Shown piece by piece: positions 40,562 to 48,822 of a stretch of 64,000 nt of DNA. The notes beneath the pieces are model-generated. The model was not told the origin of the DNA. It was given only the letters and a program-made list of their open reading frames with translations, and made no database searches. The position numbers and the translations under genes were made by a program. Origin of the DNA: Streptococcus sanguinis (GTDB taxonomy: Bacteria; Bacillota; Bacilli; Lactobacillales; Streptococcaceae); the NCBI RefSeq assembly GCF_003943735.1, contig NZ_RJMV01000002.1, positions 223,943 through 287,942 of the forward strand, in the 5' to 3' direction. The first letter of the stretch is position 1, and every line of letters starts with the position of its first letter.

Positions 40562-41713
40562 ATGTCTACATTTTACGTACCTGCTGTCAATCTTATTGGC
40601 AAAGGTGTTGTCAAGGAAGTTGGGCCTTATGTTAAGGAGCTGGGTTATAGCAAGGCCTTGCTGGTGACGGATAAGTTTATCGAAGGCAGTGATATCCTGC
40701 CACAAATCCTAGCACCACTAGATGCGGAAGGCATCCAGTATGTGGTCTTCAGCGATGTTGAGCCAAACCCGACTTGTAAGAACGTCATGGATGGTGTAGC
40801 TGCTCTCAAGGAACACAACTGTGACTTCATTATCAGTGTCGGCGGAGGTTCACCTCAGGATGCGGCTAGCTGTATTTCAGTTATTGCGACAAATGGTGGC
40901 AAACCACAAGACTACGAAGGCTTGCACAAGTCTGCTAAGAAAGGTCTGCCGGTAGTGGCAATCAATACTACAGCGGGAACTTCAGCTGAAATTACCATTA
41001 ACTATGTCATCACAGATGAGGAACGCAAGGTTAAGATGGTTATGGTGGACAAGAATAGCTTGGCCCTGATCTCAGTCAATGACCCTGAACTCATGGTATC
41101 CAAACCAGCTGCCCTCACAGCAGCAACAGGGATGGATGCTTTGACTCACGCGGTCGAAGCTCTCGTCACACCAGGAGCCTACGGTGTAACCAAGAAATTA
41201 TCTATCGGAGCTATTGAACTTATCAAAGAATACCTTCCTCGTGCGGTTGCCAATGGCCATGATATTGAAGCACGTGAAGGCATGGTGAATGCCATCTTCC
41301 TTGGAGGTATGTCTTTTAACAATGCTGGACTAGGTTATGTTCACTCTATGGCTCACCAGCTTGGGGCAGTTTACAATCTGCCGCACGGTGTCTGCTGTGC
41401 TATGCTCCTGCCAGTTGTAGAGCGTGAAAATGCTAAACGGGTTCCAGAAGCTTTCCGCAATGTTGCCAAAGCCCTTGGTCTGCAAATCGAAGGCAAGACT
41501 GACGAAGAATGTGCAGCTTATGCCATTTCTGAAATCGAAAAACTGTCTGAAACGGTTGGTATTCCGAAAAAACTCACTGAACTTGGTATCGAAGAAAAGG
41601 ACTTTGACTTTGATTACCTATCTAAAAACGCTTTGATTGATGCTTGTGCGCCAGGCAATCCATTCATGCCAACTCTAGAAGAAACGATTGCTTTTTATAA
41701 AGAACTCTTCTAA
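40562..41713 (+). CDS. fucO: Iron-dependent lactaldehyde reductase / 1,2-propanediol oxidoreductase
   Basis: A 383-residue group III (iron-activated) alcohol dehydrogenase. It should reduce the L-lactaldehyde made by fuculose-phosphate aldolase to L-1,2-propanediol and regenerate NAD. Visible motifs are the nucleotide loop VGGGSPQDAAS, PTTAGT-like NTTAGTSAEITINYVIT, GMDALTHAVEA, and the metal-binding histidines in HSMAHQLGAVYNLPHGVCCA. It closely follows the E. coli FucO pattern. AAAGGAG precedes the ATG. It has its own promoter and Rex-like site, so it can be tuned by redox state apart from the rest of the fucose genes. Another aldehyde substrate is possible. Confidence 0.88.
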   Translation: MSTFYVPAVNLIGKGVVKEVGPYVKELGYSKALLVTDKFIEGSDILPQILAPLDAEGIQYVVFSDVEPNPTCKNVMDGVAALKEHNCDFIISVGGGSPQDAASCISVIATNGGKPQDYEGLHKSAKKGLPVVAINTTAGTSAEITINYVITDEERKVKMVMVDKNSLALISVNDPELMVSKPAALTAATGMDALTHAVEALVTPGAYGVTKKLSIGAIELIKEYLPRAVANGHDIEAREGMVNAIFLGGMSFNNAGLGYVHSMAHQLGAVYNLPHGVCCAMLLPVVERENAKRVPEAFRNVAKALGLQIEGKTDEECAAYAISEIEKLSETVGIPKKLTELGIEEKDFDFDYLSKNALIDACAPGNPFMPTLEETIAFYKELF

Positions 41714-41743
41714 GAACGAAAAAATTCTGCTGAAACAAATAAG

Positions 41744-41777
41744 GCACTGCATGACTCTAACTTGCAGGGCTTTTTTT
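41744..41777 (+). terminator. Terminator of fucO
   Basis: GCACTGCA (41744-41751) and TGCAGGGC (41763-41770) pair with one mismatch and are followed by seven T. Confidence 0.85.
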
Positions 41778-41811
41778 ATAGGAATGAAAAGAACCTAAAC
41801 CAAAATTTTGA

Positions 41812-41823
41812 TTACAACTGTAA
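41812..41823. promoter_or_regulatory. CopY/BlaI-type box, upstream copy
   Basis: TTACAACTGTAA is a perfect palindrome except for its two central bases and matches the cop-box core KACANNTGTA. It lies about 30 bases before the clpL -35. An identical copy is found 69 bases downstream. Confidence 0.65.
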
Positions 41824-41852
41824 AGTTATTTTAAAAAATTATGTAAAATCTA

Positions 41853-41881
41853 TTGACAAATAAATTATGTCATGATAAAAT
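41853..41881 (+). promoter_or_regulatory. Promoter of clpL
   Basis: A perfect TTGACA (41853-41858) and TAAAAT (41876-41881) are separated by 17 bases. The predicted start near 41888 gives an untranslated leader of about 300 bases. No CtsR heptads (GGTCAAA) and no CIRCE element are seen. Confidence 0.7.
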
Positions 41882-41906
41882 TACAACTGTAAACAAAAAA
41901 GTTTAC
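41881..41906. promoter_or_regulatory. CopY/BlaI-type box, downstream copy, with adjoining inverted repeat
   Basis: TTACAACTGTAA (41881-41892) begins at the last base of the -10 box, so a bound repressor would block transcription. It runs into the perfect inverted repeat GTAAAC-A6-GTTTAC (41889-41906). Confidence 0.65.
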
Positions 41907-42192
41907 GTAAATTTAATCAGAAGATAAGAATAAAGCCGGAAGGCGATTATTTTTGGGAGGATCAAAAATTATGTAAAATCATCTTCGTCTGAAAGAGATT
42001 TGATTCACTCATAAAAGTAGAGACTGACTCAGTCTTGAATTTTGGAAATGAAATAAGTTATGTAAAATAATAGATTGGAGAAGATCTCCCGAATGAATAT
42101 TTATAGTAGATAAGGAAGAGATTTCTTATCTGAAACTTTGGTAAAAATAAAAATTATGTAAATCGAAAAATGAAGAAAAGTGAGGCAATGCT

Positions 42193-44331
42193 ATGAACAA
42201 CAACTACAACAATTTTAACAATATGGACGACCTTTTCAACCAACTCATGGGGCGCATAGGCGGCTACAACAGTGAGCACCGGCGCTACTTGATTAATGGT
42301 AGAGAGGTCACACCGGAAGAGTTTGCTCAGTACCGGGCTACTGGCAAGCTCCCCGGTCAAGGAGCAGGTGAGCAGAATAGCCAGACTGCTGCTCAAGGAC
42401 CTAAGCAGGATGGTATCCTGGCTAAGCTAGGTCGCAATCTGACTCAGGAAGCTCGTGATGGTAAGTTGGATCCAGTCATTGGGCGCAATAAGGAAATCCA
42501 AGAAACTGCTGAAATCCTTTCCCGCCGGACTAAGAATAATCCTGTATTGGTTGGAGATGCCGGAGTTGGTAAGACAGCTGTCGTAGAAGGATTGGCTCAG
42601 GCTATCGTCAATGGTGATGTGCCAGCGGCAATCAAGAACAAGGAAATTATTTCTGTTGATATTTCCGGTCTGGAAGCTGGTACTCAATATCGTGGTAGCT
42701 TTGAAGAAAATATCCAAAACTTGGTCAATGAAGTCAAGGAAGCCGGCAACATTATCCTCTTCTTTGATGAAATCCATCAAATCCTGGGAGCAGGATCTAC
42801 TGGCGGAGACAGCGGGTCCAAGGGCTTGGCGGATATTCTTAAGCCAGCGCTTTCTCGTGGGGAGTTGACCGTTATCGGGGCTACTACTCAGGACGAGTAC
42901 CGAAACACCATTCTCAAAAATGCAGCTCTGGCTCGTCGTTTCAATGAAGTCAAAGTCAATGCTCCGTCTGCCAAAGATACCTATCAGATCCTTCGAGGCA
43001 TTCGGGATTTGTATGAAAAGCACCACAATGTCATCCTGCCGGATGAAGTGCTGAAAGCGGCTGTGGACTACTCTGTTCAGTATATTCCACAACGGAGCCT
43101 GCCAGACAAGGCGATTGACCTGGTCGACGTGACTGCTGCCCACCTGGCAGCCCAGCATCCAGTTACCGATGTTCATGCGGTTGAACATGAGATTGCTGAG
43201 CAAAAAGACAAGCAGGAAGCAGCTGTTGAAAAAGAAGATTATGAAGCAGCTCTGAATGCCAAGACCCGCATTGAAGAGCTGGAAAAGAAAATTCAAAACC
43301 ACACCGAGGATATGAAGGTGACGGCGACAGTCAACGACGTAGCGGAGTCTGTTGAGCGGATGACGGGAGTGCCGGTATCTCAGATGGGTGCCAGCGACAT
43401 TGAGCGACTCAAGGGCATGAATGACCGTCTCAAAGCCAAGGTGATTGGTCAAGACAAGGCTGTAGAAGCTGTGGCTAGGGCTATCCGCCGAAACCGTGCA
43501 GGCTTTGATGAAGGCAACCGTCCAATCGGAAGTTTCCTCTTTGTTGGACCAACTGGTGTTGGTAAGACTGAGCTTGCTAAGCAACTGGCTCTGGATATGT
43601 TCGGTACCAAGGAAGCCATCATCCGTCTGGATATGTCAGAATACTCCGACCGGACTGCTGTTTCCAAGCTGATTGGTACGACTGCAGGCTATGTCGGCTA
43701 TGATGATAACAACAACACCTTGACCGAGCGTGTGCGTCGCAATCCTTACTCTATCATTCTCTTGGATGAGATTGAAAAGGCTGATCCACAAGTGATTACC
43801 CTTCTCCTTCAAGTTCTGGATGACGGTCGTTTGACAGATGGTCAAGGGAATACAGTCAACTTCAAGAATACGGTTATTATTGCGACTTCCAATGCTGGAT
43901 TTGGATATGAAGCAGGCTTGGAAGAGGATGCTGAAAAACCTGATCTGATGGATCGACTCAAAGCTTACTTCCGTCCAGAATTCCTCAATCGTTTCAACGC
44001 GGTTATTGAGTTCTCTCATCTCAAGAAAGAAGATTTGATGGAGATTGTTAATCTCATGCTGATCGAAGTAAATCAAACCTTGAGCAAGAAAGAAATTGAT
44101 CTGGCTGTATCTGATGCAGCTAAGGAATTCCTGCGCGACGCTGGTTATGACCAAGTCATGGGTGTTCGTCCGCTGCGCCGTGTCATTGAGCAGCAAATTC
44201 GTGACAAGGTGACTGACTTCCACTTAGACAATCTAGATGCTAAGCACTTGACAGCCGATTTGGAAGATGGTGTCTTAGTTATTCGTGAAAAGGGTGCTGA
44301 CGCATCTGAAGAAGACAAGCAAGCAGAATAA
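42193..44331 (+). CDS. clpL: ATP-dependent chaperone ClpL
   Basis: ClpL is a Clp/Hsp100 ATPase of Gram-positive bacteria that refolds proteins and supports heat and acid tolerance; it lacks a ClpP-docking loop in its known members. The 712-residue protein has the Asn-rich N terminus ([14 protein letters not shown]), AAA+ domain 1 with [13 protein letters not shown] near residue 120 and FFDEIH, a short coiled middle region near 330-380, and AAA+ domain 2 with [12 protein letters not shown] near 451 and ILLDEIEKA. It has no ClpA/ClpC-type N domain. GAGG lies before the ATG. The unusual upstream region suggests regulation apart from the CtsR system. Confidence 0.96.
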   Translation: MNNNYNNFNNMDDLFNQLMGRIGGYNSEHRRYLINGREVTPEEFAQYRATGKLPGQGAGEQNSQTAAQGPKQDGILAKLGRNLTQEARDGKLDPVIGRNKEIQETAEILSRRTKNNPVLVGDAGVGKTAVVEGLAQAIVNGDVPAAIKNKEIISVDISGLEAGTQYRGSFEENIQNLVNEVKEAGNIILFFDEIHQILGAGSTGGDSGSKGLADILKPALSRGELTVIGATTQDEYRNTILKNAALARRFNEVKVNAPSAKDTYQILRGIRDLYEKHHNVILPDEVLKAAVDYSVQYIPQRSLPDKAIDLVDVTAAHLAAQHPVTDVHAVEHEIAEQKDKQEAAVEKEDYEAALNAKTRIEELEKKIQNHTEDMKVTATVNDVAESVERMTGVPVSQMGASDIERLKGMNDRLKAKVIGQDKAVEAVARAIRRNRAGFDEGNRPIGSFLFVGPTGVGKTELAKQLALDMFGTKEAIIRLDMSEYSDRTAVSKLIGTTAGYVGYDDNNNTLTERVRRNPYSIILLDEIEKADPQVITLLLQVLDDGRLTDGQGNTVNFKNTVIIATSNAGFGYEAGLEEDAEKPDLMDRLKAYFRPEFLNRFNAVIEFSHLKKEDLMEIVNLMLIEVNQTLSKKEIDLAVSDAAKEFLRDAGYDQVMGVRPLRRVIEQQIRDKVTDFHLDNLDAKHLTADLEDGVLVIREKGADASEEDKQAE

Positions 44332-44355
44332 AGCTTACTGAGTCAACTAACTTTT

Positions 44356-44393
44356 CAAAGATCTCCTTCTTAGATGAAGGTAGGTCTTTTTTG
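44356..44393 (+). terminator. Terminator of clpL
   Basis: An interrupted stem AAAGATC...CTTC with GAAGG...GGTCTTT ends in six T, about 25 bases after the clpL stop. From here to 44675 no gene is seen apart from a doubtful 56-codon frame. Confidence 0.75.
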
Positions 44394-44675
44394 TTAAGTA
44401 GGAATTACAAATATCTCCCCTTTCTGGAAATAAATTACCATTTACCCCAAAATCTCAACTAAATTCTCCTTGATATCACTTAAAAGAAATGTTTCTATTA
44501 GGTATATAAAAAGAAAAACATTGAAACCTGATGCTGAAGAAAAGCCAGACTTGCTTAGAAGGTATCGGTAAAATGAAACAAAATTTTGATATTGCCGAAG
44601 CAGTCGATGACTCGAATCAACCTAGCTTCTCTCAAATAAGAGAGATGAATAATTTTTTGACGAAAGGAGACTGCT

Positions 44676-45554
44676 ATGAAACAGTCCATAACTACAATTA
44701 AACGCAATGTCATTATCTTCGCCATTCTCAGCAGCCTATGTGGCAGGATTGGTTATGTTGTTGATAAAGTAACTGGCCAAGCTCATTACGAAAATATCGG
44801 AACAGAGATAGGAAGCGGCTCTTTAGGGATGCTGATTTGGCTGGTAACTCCGTTAATCTGTACCATCTTTCTTCGAAGCTTTGGCGGAGACGGCTGGAAA
44901 GAGGCAGGTTTTTCCATTCATTTTAAGAATAACAAAAAATTATATCTGATTAGTTTTTTAGTCTACCCTCTTGTTACTATGATAGTGATACTCTTGGGAC
45001 TGATGACACAAGGCATCAGAGTGACAGATGTGAAGGTTGAGTTTACGGTCTATCTTGGAATCTTGCTCACACAGATAGGGGCTCAATTCATAAAAAATAT
45101 TTTTGAAGAATCCGTTTGGAGGGCATATCTTACCAATCAATTAATCAAATTAAAATTATCTGACTTAAAACTATATCTACTTGTTGGATTTATCTGGTGG
45201 ATTTGGCATCTGCCTTACATTATGAAGCTTCTGTCTGAGAGAGAAATCCAAAATACCTTGCCGGTTGGAAGGTTTACATTCTTCCTTATCGGGATGATAA
45301 CTGTTGCATGCTGGACGGTCATGTATACAGAGATTTTTAGAATTACTAAGTCTGTCTGGCCGCTGGTAATTATGCACACTATGGAGGATGCGGTTATAAA
45401 TCCTTTACTATTACTAGGCTTTGTCTCGGTAGAAAAAAATCAAGCTTTCCTCTTCTCGCTTTCAGTGGGGATGATTCCGACCGTTCTTTATTTTACAGTC
45501 GGTCTAGCTATACGGAAATGGAGAAAAAAACTGGAGTATGGAAAGTCGAGCTAA
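44676..45554 (+). CDS. CPBP-family intramembrane protease-like protein
   Basis: A 292-residue membrane protein with about seven to eight helices. It shows the motifs of the CPBP (Rce1/Abi-like) family: EESVWRAYL near residue 145 (paired glutamates and arginine), WWIWHLPYI near 185 (histidine), and HTMEDAV near 235 (histidine, but Asp where Asn is common). These motifs form the glutamate-type active site in Rce1. AAAGGAG precedes the ATG. In streptococci such proteins occur with bacteriocin loci as immunity or processing factors, but no bacteriocin gene is seen here. It may instead belong to the accessory T7 region downstream. Confidence 0.8.
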   Translation: MKQSITTIKRNVIIFAILSSLCGRIGYVVDKVTGQAHYENIGTEIGSGSLGMLIWLVTPLICTIFLRSFGGDGWKEAGFSIHFKNNKKLYLISFLVYPLVTMIVILLGLMTQGIRVTDVKVEFTVYLGILLTQIGAQFIKNIFEESVWRAYLTNQLIKLKLSDLKLYLLVGFIWWIWHLPYIMKLLSEREIQNTLPVGRFTFFLIGMITVACWTVMYTEIFRITKSVWPLVIMHTMEDAVINPLLLLGFVSVEKNQAFLFSLSVGMIPTVLYFTVGLAIRKWRKKLEYGKSS

Positions 45555-45698
45555 CAGAGTAATAAAAAGCAGATTCCTGATAATGTTACCGGATCTCGCT
45601 TGAATCATCTGGCTGTCAAAGATTTGGAAGGCGATCTGGAGAATGAGTTTCTGCTCATTAGGAAGCGGAAATTAGAGGCTTTAAAAGCACCAGATTAA
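45555..45698 (+). pseudogene. Unidentified gene remnant without a start codon
   Basis: The frame following the CPBP stop codon stays open for 48 codons to a TAA at 45696-45698, and its composition (KDLEGDLENEFLLIRKRKLEALK) looks like the C-terminal helix of a real protein. There is no ATG, GTG or TTG with a ribosome site. It is best read as the tail of a gene whose 5' part has been lost, perhaps when the neighbouring accessory genes arrived. The family is not recognised. Confidence 0.4.
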
Positions 45699-45713
45699 GT
45701 AGGTTTAGCAATT

Positions 45714-45752
45714 AACAAGATTGGAATTATTTATCAGTCTTGTTTCTTTTTG
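45714..45752 (+). terminator. Hairpin with T run before the LXG cassette
   Basis: AACAAGA (45714-45720) pairs with TCTTGTT at about 45738-45744 and is followed by T-rich sequence. It would separate the CPBP gene and remnant from the LXG cassette. Confidence 0.6.
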
Positions 45753-45772
45753 GTTAAAAAGCAGGCGGAGAC

Positions 45773-45801
45773 TTGAACTTATAATATAAATGTCATAAAA
45801 T
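45773..45801 (+). promoter_or_regulatory. Promoter of the LXG cassette
   Basis: TTGAAC (45773-45778) and TAAAAT (45796-45801) are 17 bases apart and lie about 25 bases before the first gene. Confidence 0.65.
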
Positions 45802-45826
45802 AAAAGCAAAAACAGAGGAGCAAGCA

Positions 45827-46099
45827 ATGTCAGATATTAAAAGTGATAATGGGCTAGTAGCTAGCCATGCTAATAGCTTTTCAGCCGCTTCCAGTCAGAT
45901 AGGTGCAGCATCTCAGCCTGACAAGGATGCTATCAGTCGTTTGGAGGGAAATAGCCGGGCAAGTGAGGAAATTGATCATTCCAGTACGGCGTCAGCTGAT
46001 ATCGCCGGTAAGATTACAAGCTTCAGTCAGCTCCTGCAAAGCGTAGCAGAGGAATTTCAGGCGACTGACCAAGGAATGGCTGCGGATATTGAGGGATAA
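45827..46099 (+). CDS. LXG-associated targeting protein Lap1 (DUF3130/TIGR04197 type)
   Basis: A 90-residue, all-helical, WXG100-sized protein with no tryptophan, rich in Ser, Ala and Asp. The sequence SDIKSDNGLVASHANSF and the end FQATDQGMAADIEG match the TIGR04197 family of small T7SS-linked proteins. In Streptococcus intermedius Lap1 binds the LXG domain of its toxin and carries a signal needed for export by the T7SSb machine. AGAGGAGC precedes the ATG. It is followed by a Lap2-type gene and the toxin, the known order of such cassettes. Confidence 0.85.
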   Translation: MSDIKSDNGLVASHANSFSAASSQIGAASQPDKDAISRLEGNSRASEEIDHSSTASADIAGKITSFSQLLQSVAEEFQATDQGMAADIEG

Positions 46100-46111
46100 G
46101 GAGGAAGTAGT

Positions 46112-46474
46112 ATGAAGAATTCCCAAACTCTAGCTGCTGAACGCCTGCAGGCATTTGAAAAACTGGATAAGGCTGAGGAGCAAAAGCGTCGTCTAGACCG
46201 CTTTGAAGAGGATATTGATTATCTCTATGACCGGGGACTTTCGGCCTTGAGAGAGCTGAATTACCTGCCCTTAACGGCCAAGGACAGTCAGGATTTTTAT
46301 GATATTATGGGTCTGGTTGAGCACAGTCACCGATTGCTGGATTTGGATATCCAGGATGGTCAGGATCGGCTGGATAAGGAAAGAAAAAAGCTAGACCGTC
46401 AGATTGAGATCATCCAGGGTCAGTATAGACAAGCTCTGGAAGCAGAAGACAAGGAGGCTGGATATGGGCGCTAA
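46112..46474 (+). CDS. LXG-associated targeting protein Lap2 (DUF3958 type)
   Basis: A 120-residue, highly charged helical protein with two long helices (about 5-45 and 65-115) typical of DUF3958. In studied cassettes Lap2 joins Lap1 and the N-terminal LXG stalk to form a ternary pre-secretion complex. AAGGAGGAAG precedes the ATG. Its last 11 bases overlap the start of the toxin gene, so the two are probably made in step, as expected for complex partners. The assignment rests on length, helical pattern and position. Confidence 0.8.
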   Translation: MKNSQTLAAERLQAFEKLDKAEEQKRRLDRFEEDIDYLYDRGLSALRELNYLPLTAKDSQDFYDIMGLVEHSHRLLDLDIQDGQDRLDKERKKLDRQIEIIQGQYRQALEAEDKEAGYGR

Positions 46475-48044
46475 GATGGAACTCCCCGTTTCCAACCAGC
46501 AGGCAGGGTCAATGGCCACTGCCAGCCAGGTGAGGATCGCGGCTTATGAATCTGCCATGCAGGCCATGGAAAATTTTGCAGGGGAAAGCGGGCTGACCGG
46601 AACAGCATATGACAGTGCTAAAACCTACTGTCAGGGGATGTTCCTTCCCCTCTTTAAGGCAGCGATTCTCTTTGAAGAAGAGCTGGTCAAAGCTGGCAGC
46701 GATCTGCCCAGCCGTTATGTCAGTGAGGTGGCAGAAGAGAGTTTGGATCAGGATGTCCTGGAGAGTCAGATTGCTTCTTATGATCAGACCATTGACAGCC
46801 AAAATCAGGCTCTGACCGAGGCCAATAAACAGAAGGATGTGGCTGCTTCTACCAAAAGCAGCATCCAGAATGCCATTACAGCAGCTCAGGACAAACGTCA
46901 TGAATTGCAGGACAAGCTGAATAAACTGCTGGCCTTTTATTCATCGTCGGCCACTATTTTCGACAATCTGCCGGGGCTGGCTGCTGCTTTGGACCAAGCT
47001 CTGAGCCTGATGACAGAAGGCTTTGCAAACTTTAACGGCAGCTTTGTCCTGCCTAGTCCGGACAGGATGACCTGGACCCAGACTGTTGAAACAGCTTGGG
47101 AGAGCAAAAAAGCAGTTGAAGCTGCCTTTCAAAAGGTCATGGATAAGCTAGACAGCGGTGAAGAGCTGACTCCGGAGGATATCCAGGCTGTCCAGGCCTA
47201 TCTAGAGCGCTATCCCAGCCGGAACATTCCGCAGGCCCTCCGCAGCCATCTGGAAGAAGCGGTCCAGCAGGCTGATCCCATCCTCAAGGTACGACTGGAC
47301 CAGGCCAAGGCAGATCAGGCTTCTGGTAGTCTCTCGCAGGCTGCTTTCAATGGGCTGTGGGCTGGGGCTATGCTGGGCTTTATGAAGCAAGCAGGCAATC
47401 AAACTGGTGCCCAAACAGTAGCTATGCCTGCTGCCAAACAGGCTGCTGGTAGTAGCGGTGGTTCATCGGGCTTTTGGGACTTTCTTTTTGGTCATACCAA
47501 TACCCTGGAACACTCCAAAAAGACTGACTGGAGTACAGGCTGGTTATATAGTACCTATGCCAAATACTCGACAACTGTGGAAGAAGATGATCCTGGTATT
47601 TTCAAGTACAAGACAAATAATGGTATTTTTAATGGAGTAGCTGTAGATTTGGGTGTGGCTTCTGTTGATATAGATGCCAGTGACTGGAAGCTTAATGCCA
47701 GTCCTCAAATCAGTGTCGGTGGCTATCATATTGGTGTCAATGGCAGTGTTGGCTTAAATACAGACACAGGTTGGCTCCCTATGCCGGAGATTAATCTTTC
47801 TCTACATGCTGGAACAGAGCAGCACGATACTGGGGCCGGTCTTAAAGTATCTACTGATATCTGGAATGGTATGGTTGGAGTCTATGGCGTCGACTCGAAT
47901 ATCAGTAAAGACTCGAATGGAAATAAAACGGTGAATTCGGTTGAAACGGGGGCGCAAACCGTGAATGGTCTGGAAGTTGCAGCTGTAGTAGTTGCAGTGA
48001 CAGTAGCTCCTGTAGTCGCCCTCCCAGCGCTTGCTCTGGCTTAA
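46464..48044 (+). CDS. LXG-domain T7SSb toxin with hydrophobic C-terminal tail
   Basis: A 526-residue effector. The helical N-terminal LXG domain spans about residues 1-200 (VRIAAYESAMQAMENFAGESGLTGTAYDSAK, split here into its opening motif) with a coiled coil to about 160. A mainly helical linker follows to about 325, then a Ser/Gly-rich hinge (SSGGSSGFWDFLFGH). The C-terminal domain (about 335-526) is rich in Gly, Val and Asn with beta-repeat character (GVAVDLGVASVDIDASDW) and ends in a hydrophobic tail AAVVVAVTVAPVVALPALAL. No nuclease or NADase motif is seen; a membrane-active toxin is plausible. The ATG at 46464 follows AAGGAGG. Confidence 0.85.
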   Translation: MGAKMELPVSNQQAGSMATASQVRIAAYESAMQAMENFAGESGLTGTAYDSAKTYCQGMFLPLFKAAILFEEELVKAGSDLPSRYVSEVAEESLDQDVLESQIASYDQTIDSQNQALTEANKQKDVAASTKSSIQNAITAAQDKRHELQDKLNKLLAFYSSSATIFDNLPGLAAALDQALSLMTEGFANFNGSFVLPSPDRMTWTQTVETAWESKKAVEAAFQKVMDKLDSGEELTPEDIQAVQAYLERYPSRNIPQALRSHLEEAVQQADPILKVRLDQAKADQASGSLSQAAFNGLWAGAMLGFMKQAGNQTGAQTVAMPAAKQAAGSSGGSSGFWDFLFGHTNTLEHSKKTDWSTGWLYSTYAKYSTTVEEDDPGIFKYKTNNGIFNGVAVDLGVASVDIDASDWKLNASPQISVGGYHIGVNGSVGLNTDTGWLPMPEINLSLHAGTEQHDTGAGLKVSTDIWNGMVGVYGVDSNISKDSNGNKTVNSVETGAQTVNGLEVAAVVVAVTVAPVVALPALALA

Positions 48045-48061
48045 GGAGAAAGGAGACTTTG

Positions 48062-48382
48062 ATGAAGCAACAATTACCTATCGGAAGTGTAGTCATGGTT
48101 AAGGGCAGTTCTCAACCCCTGATGATTGTCAGCCAGTTTCCTGTGACGACCCTTGACGGACAGACCGGCTACTTTGACTTTGGAGCAGTAATCCTGCCCT
48201 CCGGTCTGACGGGAAAAGAATTAATCTTTTTTAATAAAGAAGATATTGAGCGGCTGGTCTTTGTTGGTTATGTAGATGTGACTTTTCAGGATTTGCTCCA
48301 GCGTTATGACGAGCTGATAGCTGATATCCCCTATCCCAGGCTGACCGTCCCGGAAAGAGCAGGAGCGGCAGATGAAGCGTAA
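48062..48382 (+). CDS. DUF4176 protein of the T7SS cassette
   Basis: A 106-residue soluble beta-rich protein beginning MKQQLPIGSVVMVKGSSQPLMI, with the YFDFGAVILPSG and FNKEDIERLVFVGY blocks typical of DUF4176. Members are found almost only in T7SSb toxin loci and their exact role is not settled. AAGGAG lies six bases before the ATG at 48062. The gene follows the toxin after 17 bases and overlaps the next gene by 11 bases, so all five genes form one operon. Confidence 0.85.
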   Translation: MKQQLPIGSVVMVKGSSQPLMIVSQFPVTTLDGQTGYFDFGAVILPSGLTGKELIFFNKEDIERLVFVGYVDVTFQDLLQRYDELIADIPYPRLTVPERAGAADEA

Positions 48383-48782
48383 GACAATTATTTTCTCAGG
48401 CCTAGTCCTCCTTGCTTTAGCTTTTGGAGCTCTCTTCCTCTTTGCCAGCCTGAATGAGGCCAGTCTGGACGGAGTGTATTACCGCCAGATTGAGGATGGG
48501 GCAGACGGCTTCAGTGGCTTGGACAAGGAAACGATTCTGAATATCAGAGACCAGCAAGTCACCTTCTATAAAGAGGGTCTGGAAGAGAAGGGCAGCATTG
48601 ACCGCAAGGCCGGCAGTATCCGGCTAGGGTCTAAACTTTACAGCTATGTCCACAATGGGGATTTGCTCATGCTCAAGCTCAAGGAGGATCCGACCAATTC
48701 CAAGGAGGGCCTTTATCTGGTCAGAAAAGACAGCCCCTCAGCCAAGAGGCTAGAGCAGAAGTCTAAATCTCAGTCACCTTAA
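48372..48782 (+). CDS. Membrane-anchored protein, candidate immunity protein for the LXG toxin
   Basis: A 136-residue protein with an N-terminal membrane anchor (about 6-27, IIFSGLVLLALAFGALFLFA) and an outward-facing domain of about 100 residues that looks all-beta (DGVYYRQIEDG, ILNIRDQQVTFYK, SYVHNGDLLMLKL), ending in a charged tail. No lipobox cysteine is present. It overlaps the DUF4176 gene and is the last gene before a terminator, the usual place of an immunity gene. An extracytoplasmic domain would suit a toxin that acts at the membrane or cell envelope, as the TelC-TipC pair does. The role is inferred from position. Confidence 0.65.
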   Translation: MKRKTIIFSGLVLLALAFGALFLFASLNEASLDGVYYRQIEDGADGFSGLDKETILNIRDQQVTFYKEGLEEKGSIDRKAGSIRLGSKLYSYVHNGDLLMLKLKEDPTNSKEGLYLVRKDSPSAKRLEQKSKSQSP

Positions 48783-48790
48783 TGCACAGC

Positions 48791-48822
48791 TACATCCGTC
48801 TCGTTCTAGCGAGGCGGATTTT
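48791..48822 (+). terminator. Terminator of the LXG cassette
   Basis: ATCCGTCTCG pairs with CGAGGCGGAT (one G-U pair) and is followed by TTTGTCATTT. It begins about eight bases after the last stop codon. An overlapping 109-codon frame from 48782 is not believed to be a gene. Confidence 0.75.

Larger units (their letters stand above)
41841..42161 (+). repeat. Four ATTATGTAAA boxes around the clpL promoter and in the leader
   Basis: A/T-rich boxes with the core TTATGTAAA occur with their ATG at 41841, 41971, 42060 and 42156; the first lies before the promoter and the last three are in the leader. Each places ATG directly before TAA. The copy at 41971 follows GGGAGG (41955-41960) at ten bases, a usable ribosome site. 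The leader also holds hairpins AGACTGA/TCAGTCT (42021-42035) and GATAAGGAA/TTTCTTATC (42110-42130). Confidence 0.6.

Noticed and set aside
42427..43584. 385-codon minus-strand frame inside clpL
   Set aside because: It is antisense to a conserved ATPase gene with strong codon bias, has no ribosome site and no known domain.
44531..44701. 56-codon frame overlapping the start of the CPBP gene
   Set aside because: The composition is acceptable, but no ribosome site precedes the ATG and it overlaps the well-supported CPBP start; kept only as a weak possibility.
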